A stretch of DNA of 64,000 bases from positions 1 through 64,000 of the forward strand of contig JBEVJC010000002.1 in the NCBI GenBank assembly GCA_040510375.1, written 5' to 3'. The notes beneath the pieces were generated by a model, which ran no database searches, was not told where the DNA came from, and saw only the letters and a program-made list of their open reading frames with translations. Made by a program: the position numbers and the translations under genes. This DNA is from JBEVJC01 sp040510375. GTDB taxonomy: Bacteria > Bacteroidota > Bacteroidia > Chitinophagales > Chitinophagaceae. Positions 25,495 through 35,500 of this stretch are shown one piece after another (the stretch's first letter is position 1; each line of letters begins with the position of its first letter).

Positions 25495-26253
25495 ATGCTG
25501 ACAAAACGGATCATACCCTGTCTGGATATAAAAGATGGCCGAACGGTGAAGGGCACCAATTTTGTTGAACTCAGGGATGCCGGCGACCCGGTTGAACTGG
25601 CTGCATTTTATGCCAGCCAGGGCGCAGATGAACTGGTCTTCCTTGATATCACGGCAACCATTGAAAAAAGGAAAACACTTGCAGCACTTGCCCGCCAGGT
25701 GGCTAGCCAGGTCAATATTCCCTTCACGGTTGGTGGGGGCATCAGTAGTGTGGAAGACGTGCAGGTTTTGTTACATCACGGGGCCGACAAAGTATCAGTT
25801 AACACAGCGGCATTCCGTGATCCGTCACTGATTGGTAACCTTTCGCGCGAGTTCGGCAGCCAGTGCGTTGTGCTTGCCATTGATACACGGCAGGAAGAAG
25901 ACGGCGAGTGGTATGTTTACCTGAATGGCGGGCGTACTGCTACCGGTGTGCGTTGTATGGATTGGGCAAAACAGGGAGTTGGTGAGGGCGCTGGAGAAAT
26001 CCTGCTCACTTCCATGAATAATGATGGCACCAAAAAAGGATTTGCACTTTCCATAACCGGGCAGCTTACTTCTGCATTGCCGGTACCGGTGATTGCAAGT
26101 GGCGGCGGTGGTAATATGGAACACTTCCGGGATGTGTTTATAGATGCAGGTGCAGATGCAGCCCTTGCTGCCAGCATTTTCCATTTCAAGGAGATTGCCA
26201 TTCCGGATCTCAAAAATTATTTAATCACCAACGGCATTCACATACGTAAATAA
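25495..26253 (+). CDS. hisF: Imidazole glycerol phosphate synthase, cyclase subunit
   Basis: A 252-residue (beta/alpha)8 barrel that, with HisH, converts PRFAR and ammonia to imidazoleglycerol phosphate and AICAR. Motifs: IIPCLDIKDGRTVKGTNF (catalytic Asp), FTVGGGISS, LAIDTRQEEDG, LLTSMNNDGTKKGF (second catalytic Asp) and VIASGGGGNMEHF. The length is typical. It is 2 bp from both hisA and hisIE, with probable translational coupling. Confidence 0.97.
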   Translation: MLTKRIIPCLDIKDGRTVKGTNFVELRDAGDPVELAAFYASQGADELVFLDITATIEKRKTLAALARQVASQVNIPFTVGGGISSVEDVQVLLHHGADKVSVNTAAFRDPSLIGNLSREFGSQCVVLAIDTRQEEDGEWYVYLNGGRTATGVRCMDWAKQGVGEGAGEILLTSMNNDGTKKGFALSITGQLTSALPVPVIASGGGGNMEHFRDVFIDAGADAALAASIFHFKEIAIPDLKNYLITNGIHIRK

Positions 26254-26255
26254 TT

Positions 26256-26858
26256 ATGCAGATAGACTATAACAAATACAGCGACGGACTGGTACCCGCC
26301 ATTGTGCAGGACAATAACACCGGTGTGGTGCTGATGCTTGGTTTCATGAATGAGGAAGCCGTGAAGCAGACGATTGAATTAAAGAAAGTCACGTTTTACA
26401 GCCGAACTAAAAAGCGTCTTTGGACAAAGGGAGAGGAGAGTGGTAATTTCCTGTTGCTAACGGATATTAAAGTTGATTGTGATGAGGATACCTTACTGAT
26501 AAAGGCGGATCCGGTAGGCCCCGTTTGCCATACAGGCAGTGATACCTGTTTCAATGAAACCAATCAGGTTAACTCGGTTAATTTTCTGAAACATCTTGAA
26601 ACCACCATTGCACAACGTTACGAATCAAGATCGGATGGTTCATATACTGCTTCGTTGTTTAACAAAGGTATCAATACAATTGCCCAGAAGGTGGGTGAAG
26701 AAGCAGTGGAACTGGTGATCGAAGCGAAGGACAATGATCCCGTTAAATTTTTAGGCGAAGCAGCTGACCTGTTATTTCATTACATGGTATTGCTCCGCCA
26801 AAAAGGTTTCAGTCTGGACGATGTGGCCAATATATTAAAACAACGGCATAAAAAATAG
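26256..26858 (+). CDS. hisIE: Bifunctional phosphoribosyl-AMP cyclohydrolase / phosphoribosyl-ATP pyrophosphatase
   Basis: A 200-residue fusion for the second and third steps. The N-terminal HisI part shows LMLGFMNEEAVKQT, FYSRTKKRLWTKGEESGN, and the zinc/magnesium site VDCDEDTLLIKADPVGPVCH with TCF downstream. The C-terminal HisE part (from about residue 107) shows NTIAQKVGEEAVELVIEA and EAADLLFHYMVLL, the MazG-like Glu/Asp cluster. It is the last his gene; together the operon encodes all pathway activities. Confidence 0.97.
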   Translation: MQIDYNKYSDGLVPAIVQDNNTGVVLMLGFMNEEAVKQTIELKKVTFYSRTKKRLWTKGEESGNFLLLTDIKVDCDEDTLLIKADPVGPVCHTGSDTCFNETNQVNSVNFLKHLETTIAQRYESRSDGSYTASLFNKGINTIAQKVGEEAVELVIEAKDNDPVKFLGEAADLLFHYMVLLRQKGFSLDDVANILKQRHKK

Positions 26859-26918
26859 CCGGGCGATGTTTTATAAAATATTTGTCATGTGTTTCATTTT
26901 ATTAATCATATTTGCGCC

Positions 26919-28841
26919 ATGAAAAATAAACTGACTGTAATCTGTTTGTTAGCTGGTACCCTGTTGAAAGCACAGGTCAGCGAACAGGAACTTGACCCGG
27001 TAACAGTAACCGGCTCACTGCAACCAAAAGAAGTTTCCGGTACAGGACGAAATATTGTTGTAATCAAAGGAGACAAATTCAGGGACCTTCCTGTACATTC
27101 TATAGATGAGTTGTTACGTTTCCTTCCGGGTATTGAAGTGCAGATGCGTGGCCCGATGGGATCCCAAAGTGATATTGTATTAAGAGGTGGCACGTTCCAG
27201 CAGGTGCTTGTATTGCTGGATGGTGTACGGATCAATGATCCCAATACCGGACATTTCAACTCCTATATCCCGGTAACACCGGCAGAGATCGACCGGATAG
27301 AAATACTTAAAGGTGCCTCATCAGCTATCTATGGCTCAGATGCAGTAGGCGGTGTAATCCAGGTTATCACAAAAACATTTTCGGTAAAAGAGCAGGGCGA
27401 AAAACTAAATGCTACGGGCCAGGTGGCGTTGGGCGAGTACGGTCTTCGTCATATCAATACAGGCGTATTTTACCAGCATAAAAAAACGGCCGTCAGTGCA
27501 GGCTGGCTGAATAACTCAACCGATGGGCAGCTTCAACGTGGTGCACGTGGTTATGTTGATGCAAACACATTCAGTGCTTCCCTCTCGCAACTTGTAAGTA
27601 AGGACTTCCAGTTTTCTATACGGGTAGCATATGATGACCGTGACTTTGCTGCGCAGAATTTTTATACCAGTTTTACCAGCGATACTGCCAGTGAACAGGT
27701 GAAGACTTTATGGAGCCAGGCAAGAGCTGTATACAGCGGGTTTCAATCGCACCGCATTGTACTGGATGCATCGTTCAAGAAAGTAGAAGATGATTATCTC
27801 TATTCATCCATTTCGCTTCCAAATGAGAGCACCAGTGATATGTACCAGTTGAACCTGCGTGATGAATGGAAAATATCCAACAGTGGCGGATTGGTTTCAG
27901 GTGTACAACTTATAAAAAAGGAAATCAGTTCGAACGACCGTGGTGATCATTCACTGAACCAGGCAGGTGTGTTTGTATTGTGGAACCAGACACTTGCTTC
28001 CGGTCTTACCATTAACCCGGCATTAAGGCTGGAATGGAATAAATTGTCGGGCACGGAACTCATTCCGCAGATGAGTATGGCATACCGCATTAAAAAAATA
28101 TTACTGCGGGCTGGTGCCGGTAAAACAATCCGTGATGCTGATTTTACAGAACGGTTTAACAACTTCAATAAAAGCACCGTAACCAGTGGAAGGGTAGGTA
28201 ATCCTGATCTTGAAGCGGAAAGATCGGTCAGTTATGAAGCAGGGGCTGATGTATTTGTGGCGGATAACCTCAAACTTTCTGTTACCGGATTCCGCCGGAA
28301 CCATAAAAAGCTGATCGACTACGTGGTTACTCCATACGCATCAATGCCAAGGAAAGATAACCTGACCCCCGGTTCTGTATATGCCCTGGCATCCAATATC
28401 AGCAAGGTAAATACCAGTGGTCTGGAACTGGACCTGAGTTATCGTCAGGCGTTGCCGGGAAATGCGGGTTCAATAGCAGCAGGTGGAGGTTTCGTGTGGC
28501 TGAACAGTGAGACCCCCGATAGTATTCTTTCGTTTTATGTGTCATCACACGCAAAAACACTTATTAATTTTTTCCTTGAATACAGCATCGGTAACCTCAG
28601 CGTGAGCTTTACGGGTTTATACAAAACCAGACTTACACAAAAAGCCGATCCCATCCAGGCCAGCCTTACCCGTTCCTATTTCATATGGCATGGAAAAATG
28701 GCCTATGCATTGTGTAACAAACGGTTAAATTGTTTTGTGCAGGTCAACAACATTTCGGACGTCAGGTATAGTGATTTGTTGGGTGCAGTGATGCCGGGGA
28801 GATGGTTTTCGGCCGGGGCAAGTATCTCAGTTTCGAGGTAA
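26919..28841 (+). CDS. TonB-dependent receptor, BtuB-like
   Basis: About 640 residues from the ATG at 26919, which gives a clean signal peptide (MKNKLTVICLLAGTLLKAQ); the upstream in-frame ATG would put ten non-signal residues in front. The plug domain is complete: DPVTVTGSLQ near the N-terminus, DELLRFLPGIEVQMRGPMG, DIVLRGGTFQQVLVLLDGVR and ILKGASSAIYGSDAVGGVIQ. A 22-strand barrel follows, ending in an aromatic strand (WFSAGASISVSR). It imports a chelate or cofactor such as a cobalamin or siderophore by analogy with BtuB; the ligand is not evident. The gene is 60 bp after hisIE and may be read from the his transcript. Confidence 0.9.
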   Translation: MKNKLTVICLLAGTLLKAQVSEQELDPVTVTGSLQPKEVSGTGRNIVVIKGDKFRDLPVHSIDELLRFLPGIEVQMRGPMGSQSDIVLRGGTFQQVLVLLDGVRINDPNTGHFNSYIPVTPAEIDRIEILKGASSAIYGSDAVGGVIQVITKTFSVKEQGEKLNATGQVALGEYGLRHINTGVFYQHKKTAVSAGWLNNSTDGQLQRGARGYVDANTFSASLSQLVSKDFQFSIRVAYDDRDFAAQNFYTSFTSDTASEQVKTLWSQARAVYSGFQSHRIVLDASFKKVEDDYLYSSISLPNESTSDMYQLNLRDEWKISNSGGLVSGVQLIKKEISSNDRGDHSLNQAGVFVLWNQTLASGLTINPALRLEWNKLSGTELIPQMSMAYRIKKILLRAGAGKTIRDADFTERFNNFNKSTVTSGRVGNPDLEAERSVSYEAGADVFVADNLKLSVTGFRRNHKKLIDYVVTPYASMPRKDNLTPGSVYALASNISKVNTSGLELDLSYRQALPGNAGSIAAGGGFVWLNSETPDSILSFYVSSHAKTLINFFLEYSIGNLSVSFTGLYKTRLTQKADPIQASLTRSYFIWHGKMAYALCNKRLNCFVQVNNISDVRYSDLLGAVMPGRWFSAGASISVSR

Positions 28842-29027
28842 ATAAATTAATCCAACGCAAGTTTTTTGACATTCGGGTAGTAAATAGCAATTTTACTAAG
28901 TGCATTCACTTAGTTTCCATTCTCTTACAGTTAAACAAACTTTTTTATTTTAATATTATTAAGTTTTTTTGCATACCTTATATTTCACCATACCTTATCG
29001 GAACTTTTACTACCCAGATAATTCAAA

Positions 29028-29663
29028 ATGGAAAAAATTACTATATTACTCGTTGACGATCACAAGTTAATCCGCGACTCCTGGTCTTTTATACTGAACA
29101 GCGACCCGCGTTTTTCGGTGATCGGTGAAACCAGTTCAGGGGAAGAAGCCATTGAGATAACGCGGGTCAGGAAACCAGATATTATCCTGATGGATGTGAA
29201 TATGTCGCCGGTTAACGGATTCGATGCCACAAAGCAGATCCATAAAATCTCTCCTGAGTCGAAGGTTATCGCCGTTTCCATGCATAGTATGCCGGCATAT
29301 GCCAAACGGATGCTCCAGCTGGGTGCAATGGGTTATGTTACCAAGAACAGTTCCAAGGAGGAAATGATCACGGCGATAGTAGAAGTGAGTAACGGTAAAA
29401 AGTATATCTGCGAAGAGGTGAAAAATATCCTGGCCCAGCAGGAACTGGACGAAACATCGGAACAGAGCGACATGAATAACCTGTCGCGCCGTGAACTGGA
29501 TATCATTAAGTTAATAAAGGAAGGACTCTCCTCCAAGGAAATCGCCGTTCAACTCGATATCTCCCTCAAAACTGTGGAAGTTCACCGCTATAATATTCTC
29601 AAAAAGCTGAAACTGAAGAATACAGCTGCATTGGTGAATTTCATCAATGCCAAAGGTTTATAA
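29028..29663 (+). CDS. Response regulator, NarL/LuxR type
   Basis: A 211-residue regulator. The receiver domain (1-120) has ITILLVDDHKLIRDSW, phospho-acceptor Asp in IILMDVNMSP, AVSMHS and the GYVTKNSSKEE Lys loop. The C-terminal helix-turn-helix (about 145-205) reads LSRRELDIIKLIKEGLSSKE and ISLKTVEVHRYNILKKL, the GerE/LuxR type. No histidine kinase is adjacent, so it is an orphan; its partner and targets are unknown. A 186-bp non-coding gap precedes it. Confidence 0.93.
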   Translation: MEKITILLVDDHKLIRDSWSFILNSDPRFSVIGETSSGEEAIEITRVRKPDIILMDVNMSPVNGFDATKQIHKISPESKVIAVSMHSMPAYAKRMLQLGAMGYVTKNSSKEEMITAIVEVSNGKKYICEEVKNILAQQELDETSEQSDMNNLSRRELDIIKLIKEGLSSKEIAVQLDISLKTVEVHRYNILKKLKLKNTAALVNFINAKGL

Positions 29664-29699
29664 AGAACAGGCTCATTCCATGTGTTAAACCCCGGCAGT

Positions 29700-29822
29700 T
29701 TATCCGCGGAAGCGGTAATTGCTTTGTTCGTTCATAGGGCAACCTGTCTTGCGGGACGAAGTACAGGAGGCCATTACCACTGCCAATACGAGGATAAACA
29801 TTAGAAAAGATGTGATTCTCAT
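29700..29822 (-). CDS. Very small lipoprotein (40 residues)
   Basis: Minus-strand frame from ATG at 29820-29822 to TAA at 29700-29702. The product begins MRITSFLMFILVLAVVMASC with an hydrophobic stretch and Cys20 as a lipobox-like end (VMASC), followed by TSSRKTGCPMNEQSNYRFRG. A second Cys lies in TGCP. This signal plus short basic polar tail is typical of small envelope lipoproteins, and comparable Cys-Pro tails are, to my knowledge, seen in other Chitinophagaceae. Function is unknown. It lies between convergent and divergent neighbours and has its own space. Confidence 0.6.
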   Translation of the reverse strand: MRITSFLMFILVLAVVMASCTSSRKTGCPMNEQSNYRFRG

Positions 29823-29953
29823 TAGAATTGCTGTTTAATATTGTCCCTAAAACGTTTTTTGAACTGATCTAGTATGTAAAAGTACGGGGCATTTCCTAAA
29901 ACATATTCCTTACCTTTACGGCTTCTATTTTTCATCGAGAAACAACAGACCTG

Positions 29954-30724
29954 ATGCTGAAGTTGACCAAACCGCTTGCCTTTATTGACCTTGAGACCAC
30001 CGGAACGAATCTGGGAACTGACCGGATCGTGGAAATCGCGATTGTAAAAATCCTTCCTGATTCTACCCGGATTGTAAAAAGAAAGCTTATTAATCCCGAA
30101 ATGCCCATTCCCAAAGCCTGCGTGGATATCCATGGCATCAGCGACGAGATGGTCCGGGATGCACCAACTTTCAAACAGGTAGCCCACGAGTTAAAGCAGA
30201 TGCTTGATGGTTGCGATATCGCTGGTTATAACAGCAACCGTTTCGATATCCCCCTCCTGATGGAAGAATTCCTCCGGGTGCAGGTGGATTTTGACATGAA
30301 GGGCCGTAAACTGGTTGATGTCCAGAAAATTTACTTCCAGATGGAACAGCGGACCCTTAGTGCCGCCTATAAATTTTACTGTAATAAGGTACTCGAGGGG
30401 GCACATGGTGCCGAAGCCGATGCAACGGCTACCTATGAGGTTCTCGAAGCTCAGCTGGAGAAATACCCCAATCTTGGAATTACTGTAGACTCGATTACCA
30501 AAGCAATAGGCGAAGAAATTATTGTTGATTTTGCCCGCCGTTTCATTATGGAAAACGGGGTAGAAGTGTTCAACTTCGGAAAATTCAAAGGCAGGGCCGT
30601 AGCCGATGTGCTTAAAGCGGAGCCACAGTATTATGACTGGATGATGAAGGGTGATTTCCCAATGCATACCAAGCAGAAGCTGACGGAGATTTATACCCGG
30701 ACGATGCTTATCAAGAAAGCCTGA
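29954..30724 (+). CDS. DnaQ-type 3'-5' exonuclease with DUF3820-like C-terminus
   Basis: A 256-residue DEDDh exonuclease resembling the polymerase III epsilon subunit. ExoI is FIDLETTGTNLG, ExoII lies around GYNSNRFDIPLL, and ExoIII appears as HGAEADATATYEVLEAQ. The C-terminal 70 residues (VFNFGKFKGRAVADVL, YYDWMMKGDFP) match the DUF3820-type module often fused to such nucleases. It is not the core epsilon subunit of a polymerase operon, so a repair or RNA-processing role is equally possible. Divergent from the small lipoprotein gene. Confidence 0.88.
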   Translation: MLKLTKPLAFIDLETTGTNLGTDRIVEIAIVKILPDSTRIVKRKLINPEMPIPKACVDIHGISDEMVRDAPTFKQVAHELKQMLDGCDIAGYNSNRFDIPLLMEEFLRVQVDFDMKGRKLVDVQKIYFQMEQRTLSAAYKFYCNKVLEGAHGAEADATATYEVLEAQLEKYPNLGITVDSITKAIGEEIIVDFARRFIMENGVEVFNFGKFKGRAVADVLKAEPQYYDWMMKGDFPMHTKQKLTEIYTRTMLIKKA

Positions 30725-30804
30725 TCCAGTTCACCGAGGGTCGGAAACTTTAACACGAATACTTTCGTGAATGATTGTAAATTAGCAGCAACCCTCCAAA
30801 TATT

Positions 30805-31602
30805 GTGGAAAAACTAGTTATCATACCGACATATAACGAGCGGGAAAATATCGGGAAGATCCTGCACGCCATTTTTGATCTCCGCCAGGATTTTCATGTA
30901 TTGGTGATCGATGATGGTTCCCCTGATGGTACAGCTTCGATTGTGAAAGCCATGCAACCCGACTTTCCGGGTCAGTTATTTATTGAAGAACGAACGGGAA
31001 AACTTGGATTGGGCACTGCGTATATTCTCGGTTTTAAATGGTCGGTGATCCATCAGTATGAATTTGTATTTGAGATGGATGCCGATTTCTCCCACAACCC
31101 GGCTGATCTTATCCGTTTATATGATGCGTGTAAAACAGGTGGTGCCGATCTGGCCATCGGTTCACGTTATGTAAAGGGCGGTGGTGTGATCAACTGGCCC
31201 ACCAACCGGATAGCACTTTCAAAAGGCGCATCCCTGTATACCCGCCTCATCACCTGGATGCCGGTAAAGGATCCTACTGCAGGATTTGTTTGTTACCGCA
31301 GGGTGGTTCTGGAAACAATCAATCTTGAAGAAATCCGGTTTACCGGTTATGCTTTCCAGATAGAAATGAAATTCGCCACCTGGAAACTGGGCTTCCGGTT
31401 GAAGGAAGTACCCATCATTTTCCAGGACCGTACTTCCGGTGTATCAAAAATGAACAAGGGAATCGTAAAAGAAGGTATCCTGGGTGTGTTGCAGCTTCGC
31501 TGGCATAGCTGGTTTACCGACTATCACAAGCGCGTGAAAAAGGAGGAGGCAGATCCCGTTAACACACTTCACAAAAAGGAAATGATGGCGGAGAGTAAGT
31601 AA
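30805..31602 (+). CDS. Polyprenol monophosphomannose synthase-like glycosyltransferase (GT2)
   Basis: A 265-residue GT-A glycosyltransferase. The start codon is GTG (MEKLVIIPTYNERENI); no ATG is available upstream. Motifs are VIDDGSPDGTA, GLGTAYILGFKW, MDADFSHNP (metal-binding DxD), DLAIGSRYVKGGG and DPTAGFVCYRR, all typical of the dolichyl-phosphate mannose synthase group but without the C-terminal transmembrane segments. It should transfer a hexose from a nucleotide sugar to polyprenyl phosphate on the cytoplasmic side. The stop overlaps the next start by one base. Confidence 0.9.
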   Translation: MEKLVIIPTYNERENIGKILHAIFDLRQDFHVLVIDDGSPDGTASIVKAMQPDFPGQLFIEERTGKLGLGTAYILGFKWSVIHQYEFVFEMDADFSHNPADLIRLYDACKTGGADLAIGSRYVKGGGVINWPTNRIALSKGASLYTRLITWMPVKDPTAGFVCYRRVVLETINLEEIRFTGYAFQIEMKFATWKLGFRLKEVPIIFQDRTSGVSKMNKGIVKEGILGVLQLRWHSWFTDYHKRVKKEEADPVNTLHKKEMMAESK

Positions 31603-32486
31603 TGAAAAAAGCTTTTCTCCAACTTCACGCCGCTGTCTTTCTTGCAGGTTTTACCGGGATCCTCGGCAACCTGATTACATTAAATGAAGGAATGCTTGTC
31701 TGGTACCGGTTGTTATTTACATCCGTGATCATGTGGCTGCTCTATGGATTGAGCGGCAAAATCAAACCATTACCGGTTGCAACCATTTTGCGTATTGCCG
31801 GGGTGGGATTTATTGCAGCAATGCACTGGATCACTTTTTATGCATCGATTAAATATTCGAATGTATCAGTAGCCCTGGTTTCATTTTCTTCCATCGGATT
31901 TTTTACAGCGCTTCTTGAACCCCTGATCCTTCGCCAGAAAATCAACAGGCTTGAACTGCTTTTTGGCTTGCTGACCATTGGCGGCATTGCAGTGATCTTC
32001 CATTTTGACACCAGTTTCAAAACCGGTATCATCCTGGGACTGATCTCTGGTTTCCTTGCCGCGTTATTCCCCATCTATAACCGGCAGTTCCTGCAATATA
32101 TGAATGCGGAGACGATGCTGACCTGGCAGCAGACTGGTGGACTTCTTGTCATTTCAGCATTCCTGCCGTTCTACCTTCAATGGTTTCCGGTGGAACATTT
32201 CCTGATCCGGGGCATGGACATTCTGTGGATGCTGATCCTGGTGGTGGTCTGTTCCGTTATTGCCTTCCGTTTCAGTTCCTATGCGCTTAAACGGCTGTCG
32301 GCATTTACAGTTAATCTCTCGTTCAACCTTGAACCGGTTTATGGAATCCTTATGGCGTTTGTAATATTTCATGAGAACCGGGACCTCAATGCCGGTTTTT
32401 TTATAGGATTCTCCATTATCCTTTCTGTTCTTCTTGTACATGTACTTCTCCTGATCCGGAAAGAGAAACGTTTACGTTCAGCCTGA
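31602..32486 (+). CDS. EamA/DMT-family transporter
   Basis: A 294-residue inner-membrane protein with ten predicted helices arranged as two EamA repeats (VGFIAAMHWITFYASIKYSN in the first, SSYALKRLSAFTVNLSFNLE with PVYGIL in the second). Such drug/metabolite transporters export amino acids or other small metabolites. The ATG overlaps the stop of the glycosyltransferase, so they are co-translated, though no functional link is clear. Substrate unknown. Confidence 0.9.
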   Translation: MKKAFLQLHAAVFLAGFTGILGNLITLNEGMLVWYRLLFTSVIMWLLYGLSGKIKPLPVATILRIAGVGFIAAMHWITFYASIKYSNVSVALVSFSSIGFFTALLEPLILRQKINRLELLFGLLTIGGIAVIFHFDTSFKTGIILGLISGFLAALFPIYNRQFLQYMNAETMLTWQQTGGLLVISAFLPFYLQWFPVEHFLIRGMDILWMLILVVVCSVIAFRFSSYALKRLSAFTVNLSFNLEPVYGILMAFVIFHENRDLNAGFFIGFSIILSVLLVHVLLLIRKEKRLRSA

Positions 32487-32530
32487 AATTAATACCGGTG
32501 GTTTATCTTTAACCCAAAACCAAATAACTG

Positions 32531-35500
32531 ATGCAGAAACTATTTTTTGTGTTCATTTTCTTCTTTACCTGTGGTATGGCCATGGGCCAGAAAAAACCGC
32601 TTGACCATTCGGTATACGATGGCTGGCAAAGTATTGGCGATAAATTAATCAGCCGCGATGGTAACTGGATCGTATATACGATCGACAAACAGGAAGGCGA
32701 CCGCCAGCTGGTGATTGAGTCGGCCAGCGGAGGGTATAAAAAAACGATTGACCGCGGCACTGATCCGGTGATCAGCTCCGACAGTAAATGGCTCGTGTTT
32801 ACCATTTCCCCGTTCTTCTCTGAAATCCGCAACGCAAAAATCAAAAAGAAAAAAGCAGACGACAGTCCGAAGGATTCCATCGGGATTGTTACACTTGGAA
32901 AGGACAGTGTCTGGAAACGCGCAAGGGTAAAGGGTTTCAGCCTTCCTGAAAAATCCACCGGCTGGCTGGTGTACCAGCTTGAAAAAAAACCGGATCCGGT
33001 AAAGGCAAAGGCATCTGGTCTGGAAAAAAAGAAAACAGATAGCCTGACCCTTGTTATCGACTCGCTGAAAGCCGTTATCAACGGACTTTCTTCAAAAAAA
33101 CAAAAAAGGAATGAAGACGCGGATGCAGGGCTAACAGTCAGAAAACAGGGATCGCCGGATAATTCCCCGGGAAACGGTTACGATGACCAGCTGATAACGG
33201 ACCTTAATGGAGTCGATGGCCTGGGATTGATCCGCCCTGTTTCCGGAACAACTGACTTCGCAGAAGATAATGACGGACCTGAAAGTTCTGAAGCCGGAAC
33301 TGACCTGGTAATCCGTAATCTGGAGACAGGTCGTGAAAAAACCCTGACCAACGTTAACAGTTACCTGGTTGATGAGAAGGCTACAAAAGTAGTGGCAAGG
33401 CAGGCCGCTGATCCAAAAGATACACTCTCCGGCCAGGCCGTAATTCTTTATGATTTTCGCCGCTCATCGGTGGACACAATCAGTTATCGCGGGAATGATT
33501 TTAAAAACTTTGTTTTTTCCGAAGATGGCAGCCAGCTTGCATTTGTGGCCGAACGTGATGCCAGGCCAAAGGAACTGATGAAGTATTATAAGCTCTGGTA
33601 TTATAAAGATGGCCAGGATTCGGCAGTTATGCTGGTTGACAAATCCTCTGTTGGTATGACACTTGGAATGACGGTGAGTGAGTTTGGTAAACTGGAATTC
33701 AGTAAATCAGGCAACCGGCTTTTTTTCAACACAGCTCCGGTCACTCCCCCAAAAGATACGACCCTTGTAGATATCGACCTCGCCCGGCTTGATGTGTGGC
33801 ATTATAAAGATGATTATCTCCAACCTGTGCAGCTGTCCAGGCTGACCCGCGATCTCCAGCAGAATTATCTTGCTGTCTATGATTTGCGCACTTCCAAACC
33901 ACAGCAACTGGCGACGGAAAAAATTCCCCTTATTTTTAAAACAGGTGAGGGCGACGGAGATAAGTTTATCGGGATTTCTGATTATGGTATGCGCATCGAA
34001 GGGCAGTGGACAGGTAATACCAAAAAGGACCTGTTCCAGGTTGATGTAAAAACCGGCGAAGCATTGCTGGTAAAAAAGGGATTGTCCGGGGTGATGAATC
34101 CTTCCTATATCTCCACTACCGGTAAATATGTGTTATGGTATGACTATAAAGCGCGGAACTATTTTCTTTATTCGGGCGACAGCACTATAAATCTCACATC
34201 GCGGATCAAAACACCTTTATTTGACGAGGAGCATGATTCGCCTTCTGATCCTACACCCTATGGTGTGATGGGATGGCACCAGGGTGATTCTGCCGTATAC
34301 ATTGTTGAACGGTACGATATCTGGAAGATCAGTCTGTCCGGACCACGGAAGATCGAATCACTTACAAGGAATTTTGGCCGCAGGGATAAGAACAGCTACT
34401 ATCCGCTGGTTCGCGACAGCGAGAAGAAATATTATTCATCTGCCGACAAAGTGCTGTTCCGCAAATTTAATTCGGAGACAAAGGAAGTCGGCTTTTCAGT
34501 AATCGGAATGGACGGTAACTTCCACGCTGATCTTGATATGAAAGATAAAAAAGTGGCGGTCCCTGAATTTATCCCGAAACAACAGGTTGCCGATGACGGC
34601 AGTTTTGTATTGACCAAGGAAAGTTTTGTCAGGTCGCCCGATATCTATCTGCTGAAACCGGCCACCACCGATTCTGCTTTCAGCACTGCAGGGAAACTGA
34701 TGACTACACTGACCGAAAGGAAACTGTCATCCATTAACCCGCAACAAAAAGAATATAACTGGGGTACCGCCGAACTGTATAAATGGAAAACATTTAAGGG
34801 GAAACCTGCAGAAGGGATCATTTACAAACCGGAAGATTTTAACCCCTCACGCAAGTATCCCGTGATCCTTTACTTCTATGAGAAATTATCGGATGGGTTA
34901 TATAATTATATTCCACCGGCACCCACTCCAAGCCGGCTGAATATTTCCTTTTTTGTAAGCAGGGGATATATCGTGTTTGCACCAGATATCAGTTATACCA
35001 TCGGTCACCCCGCGTTGAGTGCTTATGATTATATCGTCAGCGCAGCCAAAGACCTTACCAGGCATACCTGGGTTGATGCCGGTAACATGGGTATCCAGGG
35101 ACAGAGCTGGGGAGGGATCCAGGTGGCACAACTCGTTACCATGACTGATATGTTCAAAGCAGCCTGGGCCGGCGCACCTGTTGCAAATATGACCAGTGCA
35201 TACGGAGGCATCCGCTGGGAAAGCGGAGTGACCCGGCAATTCCAGTATGAACAGACCCAAAGCAGGATTGGTGCTACACTCTGGCAGAAGCCCGAATTGT
35301 ATATGGAGAACTCTCCATTGTTTCATTTACCAAAGGTTAAAACACCATTGGTGATTATGGCCAATGATGCTGATGGGGCAGTGCCCTGGTACCAGGGAAT
35401 TGAACTGTTTACCGGAATGCGCAGGCTCAACAAAAAAGTCTGGATGCTGAACTATAATGGAGAAGCTCATAACCTGGTTCAAAGGAAGAACCGGAAAGAT

